Below, piece after piece: positions 60,755-64,000 of a stretch of DNA of 64,000 nucleotides; the first letter of the stretch is position 1, and each line of letters begins with the position of its first letter. Under the pieces are notes generated by a model. It was not told the DNA's origin, did not search any database, and saw only the letters and a program-made list of their open reading frames with translations. The stretch is from NCBI RefSeq assembly GCF_022374895.2, contig NZ_CP092423.2, positions 4,278,001-4,342,000 of the forward strand. Direction: 5' to 3'. The translations under genes and the position numbers were made by a program. Source of the DNA: Mycobacterium lentiflavum. Lineage in GTDB: Bacteria; Actinomycetota; Actinomycetes; Mycobacteriales; Mycobacteriaceae.

Positions 60755-61971
60755 GACACCCGCACCGGCACAGCCGCTCTCACCAACGACGCCACCAGTA
60801 GCAGGGCAAGGATCAGCAGCGTTCCCACAGACCAGACGGTGGCCCGCCAGCCGCCCACGCCGTAGGCCAGGCCGCCCAAGCCGCCGGCCACCGATCCGCC
60901 CAGGTAGTAGCTGAACAGGTAGAGCGCGGAGGCCTCGGCGCGATCGCTGCGTGCCACGGCCCCCACCCAACCGCTGGCCACCGCGTGCGCGGCGAAGAAA
61001 CCGCCGGTGAACACGCCGGTCCCGACGACGATCACCGGCAACGCGTCCGGCAGCGTCATCAGCAGCCCCGTCACGGTGATCGGCATCGCGCCACCCAGCA
61101 CGAGCATGCGCCCCCGTCGGTCGGCGAGCCGTCCCGCCACGACCGACGTCCAGGTGCCCACCAGGTACAGCAGGAACAGCAGGCCCACCACCGACGGCTT
61201 CAACTCGAACGGCGCGGCGGCCAGCCGGTAGCCGAGGTAGTTGTATACGGTGACGAATCCGCCCATCAGCGTGAAAGCCAGGACAAAAAGCTTCAGCAAC
61301 AACGGGTTTCGCAGATGCGTCAGCAAACGCTGGGTGGTCGCGCGGAGGCTCACCGGCTTCGGGGCGAAGAACTGAGACTTCGGCACCAGCAGGGCGAATA
61401 CCACCGTCGCGGCCAACGTCGTCAACGAACACACCAACAGCGCGACCCGCCAGCTGCTGACCTCGAGCACCAGCGCCGGCACGATCCGTCCCGCGCAGCC
61501 ACCGATCGTCGTCCCGGCGATGTAGCGCCCCATCGCCGATCCCAACGATGACGCGTGCACCTCCTCGGCCAGAAACGCCATCGCGACCGCAGGAATCCCG
61601 GCGAGCGCAACGCCCTGGGCCGCCCGCCCGACCAGCAGCACACCCAGCGTGGGGCTGAGCGGCAGCAGCAACCCGATCACGCTGGAGGCGACGCCCGAAC
61701 TCAGCATCACGGTGATTCGCCCGTACCGCTCGGAGAGCACGCTGGCCGGGACGATGGACAAGGCCAGCATTCCGGTGGTGAGCGAGACCGTCAGCGCCGA
61801 CGTGGCCGGGGAGATCCGGTAGTACACGGACAACGCGGGAAGCAACGCCTGCGTGCAGTACATGGCGGCGAAACTGGCCAGACCGGCGCCCACCAGCGCC
61901 GCGGTGATACGCCGGTATCCGCGGCTGCCGGCTTGGTGCGCGCTGGGAGTTGGGAGTTGGAGCATAGCCAT
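60751..61971 (-). CDS. MFS transporter, YnfM-like
   Basis: A 406-residue major facilitator with about twelve helices. SERYGRITVMLSSGVASSVIG is the MFS loop 2-3 motif and GRLADRRGRMLVLGGAM the matching loop in the second half. ATG 61971 is preferred over ATG 62019, because the latter would place a likely LysR site inside the coding region. Substrate unknown; export of a small organic compound is likely. Divergent LysR and MFS genes occur also as ynfL-ynfM in E. coli. It converges on the PIG-L gene with 4 bp overlap. Confidence 0.9.
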   Translation of the reverse strand: MAMLQLPTPSAHQAGSRGYRRITAALVGAGLASFAAMYCTQALLPALSVYYRISPATSALTVSLTTGMLALSIVPASVLSERYGRITVMLSSGVASSVIGLLLPLSPTLGVLLVGRAAQGVALAGIPAVAMAFLAEEVHASSLGSAMGRYIAGTTIGGCAGRIVPALVLEVSSWRVALLVCSLTTLAATVVFALLVPKSQFFAPKPVSLRATTQRLLTHLRNPLLLKLFVLAFTLMGGFVTVYNYLGYRLAAAPFELKPSVVGLLFLLYLVGTWTSVVAGRLADRRGRMLVLGGAMPITVTGLLMTLPDALPVIVVGTGVFTGGFFAAHAVASGWVGAVARSDRAEASALYLFSYYLGGSVAGGLGGLAYGVGGWRATVWSVGTLLILALLLVASLVRAAVPVRVS

Positions 61972-61996
61972 GATGGTCCGCGCCGCCCGGGCCAAT

Positions 61997-62015
61997 CGGA
62001 AATGAATTATTTCGG
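61997..62015. promoter_or_regulatory. Putative LysR-type site between the MFS and LysR genes
   Basis: CGGAAAT and ATTTCGG form arms matching at 6 of 7 positions around GAATT. It lies midway between the two divergent start codons, where LysR regulators normally bind, and the local AT content is high. A match to a specific consensus cannot be claimed. Confidence 0.45.
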
Positions 62016-62055
62016 ACATTATGATGCAATAGCAACATAAGCAGAGGTGGCAGGC

Positions 62056-62925
62056 ATGGCCGATGGGGACTACGAGTGGTTCCTCACACTCGCCGAGCTG
62101 CAGCACGTCACGGCGGCGGCCCAACAACTGCACATCGCGCAGCCGACGCTCACGCGGATGCTGGCGCGCCTGGAACGGCGGCTCGGGGTGCGGCTATTCG
62201 ATCGCCACGGCCGCCGACTCTCGCTGAGCACCTACGGCCGGATCTTCTACGAGCACGCGCGCCGGGCGCAGTTGGAGCTCGATTCGGCCCGACGCGAAAT
62301 CGCGGATCTGAGCAACCCCGCGGCCGGTGAGATCCGGCTGGGCTTCTTGAGGTCGTTCGGATCCATCGTCGTGCCCCGTTTGATCGCGGCGTTCACGCAG
62401 ACGTCGCCGCGTGTGACCTTCACGCTCGAGGAGGGGGCTGCCGAGCTGATCAACGACCGCGTCCTGGCCGGGATGATCGACGTCGGAGTGGTGTCGCCGC
62501 GGCCGAAAACGGCAACCATCGCTTGGCGCAGCCTGTTTCGTCAGCGCCTCGGCGTCGCGGTGCCCCACGACCACCGGCTCACCGACGCGCCAACGGTGTC
62601 CATGGCGGACCTCGCCGACGAGCCCTTCGTCGCCATGCATCCCGGATACGGCATGCGACAACTACTCGACGAGCTTTGTGCCGCAGCACAATTCCAGCCG
62701 CGCATCGTCCTGGAATCGGCGAATCTGAGCACCACCGCGGGGCTGGTGGCCGCGGGCCTGGGCATCAGCCTGACGCCGATCGATGGCAGTGAGCGTGCGC
62801 CCGGCGTCAGCGTGCTGCGCCTGGTCGACGCCGACGCCTACCGCGACATCGGAATGATCTGGGATTCGGCTCGACCGTTGTCCCGCGCCGCCCGGGACTT
62901 CGTCGCTTCCGCCGCGACGTCCTAG
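62056..62925 (+). CDS. LysR family transcriptional regulator
   Basis: A 289-residue LTTR. The N-terminal helix-turn-helix reads TAAAQQLHIAQPTLTRMLARLERRLGVRLFDR (about residues 17-48). Residues about 90-285 form the periplasmic-binding-like effector domain (GEIRLGFLRSFGSIVVPRLIAAF). ATG 62056 is preferred with AGAGG 9 bp upstream; GTG 62047 is in frame. It probably activates the divergent MFS gene. It converges on the VOC gene with 4 bp overlap. Confidence 0.93.
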   Translation: MADGDYEWFLTLAELQHVTAAAQQLHIAQPTLTRMLARLERRLGVRLFDRHGRRLSLSTYGRIFYEHARRAQLELDSARREIADLSNPAAGEIRLGFLRSFGSIVVPRLIAAFTQTSPRVTFTLEEGAAELINDRVLAGMIDVGVVSPRPKTATIAWRSLFRQRLGVAVPHDHRLTDAPTVSMADLADEPFVAMHPGYGMRQLLDELCAAAQFQPRIVLESANLSTTAGLVAAGLGISLTPIDGSERAPGVSVLRLVDADAYRDIGMIWDSARPLSRAARDFVASAATS

Positions 62926-63398
62926 CCGCCGGGCCGCCAGAGCTCGACCGTGCTGCGCGCGCCGCCGGGCAGCTCGAGTATCTCGATGGGCGTGTCATCG
63001 GGGTCGTAAACGAAAAACATTCGCACACCACCGATATCGACGATTGGCTCGGTGCGCACAGCCGGATGCTGATGCAGCACCGCCTGGTAGGTGTCGTCGA
63101 GATCGGCGACGCGAAACGAGATGTTGGTATAGCCACGGTGCGGGCCGGCCGGGCTGGCCGGTACATCGCCGAGAAACAGCAGCTCGACCATGGCTCCCCC
63201 GATCAATCCGCCAACCATTCGGCCTTTCTGAGCCGCGCCACCGGTTACGGCATCGAGTCCGCCGCCCTCGAGTTCGACATCGAAGACGACGTCGATGCCC
63301 AGCACGTCGGTGTAGAACGCCAGCGACCTATCCATGTCCGAGACGCCGATGCAGACATGGGAGAAGTTCTCGACGGCGATGGGTTTCGGCTCGGTCAT
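62922..63398 (-). CDS. VOC superfamily (glyoxalase/dioxygenase-like) protein
   Basis: A 158-residue VOC-fold protein. VENFSHVCIGVSDMDRSLAFYTDVLG holds the first metal His, VELLFLG and YTNISFRVADL the middle, and FVYDPDDTPIEILEL the terminal metal Glu. Chemistry may be isomerisation, epimerisation or ring cleavage; nothing nearby settles it. The ATG at 63398 overlaps as ATGA the stop of a degraded upstream frame, evidence that a coupled gene once preceded it. Confidence 0.87.
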   Translation of the reverse strand: MTEPKPIAVENFSHVCIGVSDMDRSLAFYTDVLGIDVVFDVELEGGGLDAVTGGAAQKGRMVGGLIGGAMVELLFLGDVPASPAGPHRGYTNISFRVADLDDTYQAVLHQHPAVRTEPIVDIGGVRMFFVYDPDDTPIEILELPGGARSTVELWRPGG

Positions 63399-63600
63399 GC
63401 GGACTCCTTCGGGTACTTGCGGCGGTGCACGAACTGGGCTGCACGGAACTCATCGCAATCTGCGCGGATCCTCGTCATCATGGGCAGGGTCGACAACCCC
63501 ACACCCCAGCGCGTCGTCGTTGCTGATCGCGCGGTAGCCCTGAATCAGGTCCATCGGCGGCTGGTCGATTATGACGCGGCACTGACCCGTTGGCCCGCCG
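63395..63600 (-). pseudogene. Probable crotonase remnant upstream of the VOC gene
   Basis: Two protein-like pieces remain in different frames. Near 63585-63530 the minus strand reads VIIDQPPMDLIQGYRA, reminiscent of the opening strand of enoyl-CoA hydratases. At 63395-63481 it reads DCDEFRAAQFVHRRKYPKES and a stop that overlaps the VOC start as ATGA, resembling the C-terminal end of crotonases. The 150-200 residues expected between are absent. The assignment to crotonases is a judgement from these short strings. Confidence 0.45.
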
Positions 63601-63660
63601 GTCCACGATCATGTCGCTTTTCCGCCAGTCTTGTCGGCCCTCGGGTGTAACTGTGGAAGC

Positions 63661-64000
63661 GTGCACGACGATTTCGAACGCTGTTACCGGGCGGTCCAGT
63701 CGAAGGACGCCCGGTTCGACGGCTGGTTCGTCACCGCGGTGCTTACCACCCGCATCTACTGCCGCCCCAGCTGCCCGGTGCGTCCGCCGTTCGCCCGCAA
63801 CGTGCGTTTTTATCCGACCGCGGCGGCCGCGCAGCGGGCGGGTTTCCGCGCGTGCAAACGATGCCGTCCCGACGCCTCGCCGGGGTCGCCCGAATGGAAC
63901 GTGCGCGGCGACATCGTGGCGCGGGCCATGCGGCTCATCGCCGACGGAACGGTGGACCGCGACGGGGTGGGCGGTCTGGCCGCACACCTCGGGTACACGA
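63661..64000 (+). CDS. alkA: Ada/AlkA bifunctional DNA alkylation repair protein, N-terminal part (cut by window edge)
   Basis: The first 113 codons from GTG 63661 are visible. Four zinc-binding Cys lie at residues 34, 38, 65 and 68 (IYCRPSC and FRACKRC), the Ada methyl-phosphotriester acceptor domain; by comparison with E. coli Ada the acceptor Cys would be residue 34. An AraC-type helix-turn-helix begins near residue 85 (DIVARAMRLIADGTVDRDGVGGLAAHLG). In mycobacteria the C-terminal part is an AlkA glycosylase; it lies beyond the edge. Confidence 0.93.
   Translation, partial: MHDDFERCYRAVQSKDARFDGWFVTAVLTTRIYCRPSCPVRPPFARNVRFYPTAAAAQRAGFRACKRCRPDASPGSPEWNVRGDIVARAMRLIADGTVDRDGVGGLAAHLGYT

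Overview
The window is a high-GC actinobacterial chromosome segment that reads as a slow-grower-type Mycobacterium. The evidence is an IdeR-boxed mycobactin/IrtAB iron block, a GlgE-GlgB-GlgP block, NucS in place of MutSL, CpdA-type phosphodiesterase, a Rv1320c-like cyclase, several EchA/FadE/FadD paralogues and mycobacterial interspersed mini-ORF repeats. From about 26 kb to the right edge the order follows, in reverse, what I remember of M. tuberculosis Rv1349 (irtB) down to Rv1317c (alkA). No transposase, integrase, CRISPR array or rRNA operon was seen; there is one tRNA, tRNA-Leu(UAG).

Left accessory region (1-13.3 kb): a CoA-ester catabolic cluster. It holds the start of an amidohydrolase, a DHDPS-superfamily lyase, a gutted SDR, a TetR regulator, a hotdog thioesterase, five divergent crotonases and three AMP-forming acyl-CoA synthetases, many joined by overlapping start/stop codons. 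Three divergent promoters share a palindromic motif that could be the TetR operator. Between the two catabolic clusters (13.3-15.7 kb) lie a secreted small protein and a DJ-1/PfpI-GlxA divergent pair.

Second catabolic region (15.7-26 kb): a GntR/FCD regulator, two acyl-CoA dehydrogenases, a class III CoA-transferase, a thiolase, an SDR and a mycofactocin-type SDR, which together resemble a dedicated beta-oxidation module. A FadD32-like fatty-acyl-AMP ligase follows behind a perfect CRP site, then an APH-fold phosphotransferase.

Iron region (26-37 kb): irtA-irtB, then a DesA3-type desaturase with its ferredoxin reductase and tRNA-Leu, then mbtK and mbtL-mbtM-mbtN. Three IdeR-like boxes sit at the irtA, mbtK and mbtL promoters.

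Housekeeping region (37-60 kb): lprD, a DUF3817 protein, rdgB-rphA, cpdA, murI, rhomboid protease, P1 peptidase, DUF2017, clpS, pncB1, dinG, glgP/glgE-glgB, a thioredoxin-fold TPR protein, fadA4, methylmalonyl-CoA epimerase, a small zinc-ribbon protein, nucS and an adenylate cyclase. The mec-cysO-cysM cysteine-biosynthesis operon expected between the rhomboid gene and the P1 peptidase is gone. A scar of about 160 bp remains that still encodes pieces of Mec and the C-terminus of CysM, followed by two tandem 53-bp mini-ORF repeats that couple it to the rhomboid gene.

Right end (60-64 kb): a PIG-L deacetylase, a divergent MFS/LysR pair, a VOC protein next to a probable crotonase remnant, and the 5-prime part of ada/alkA, cut by the window edge.
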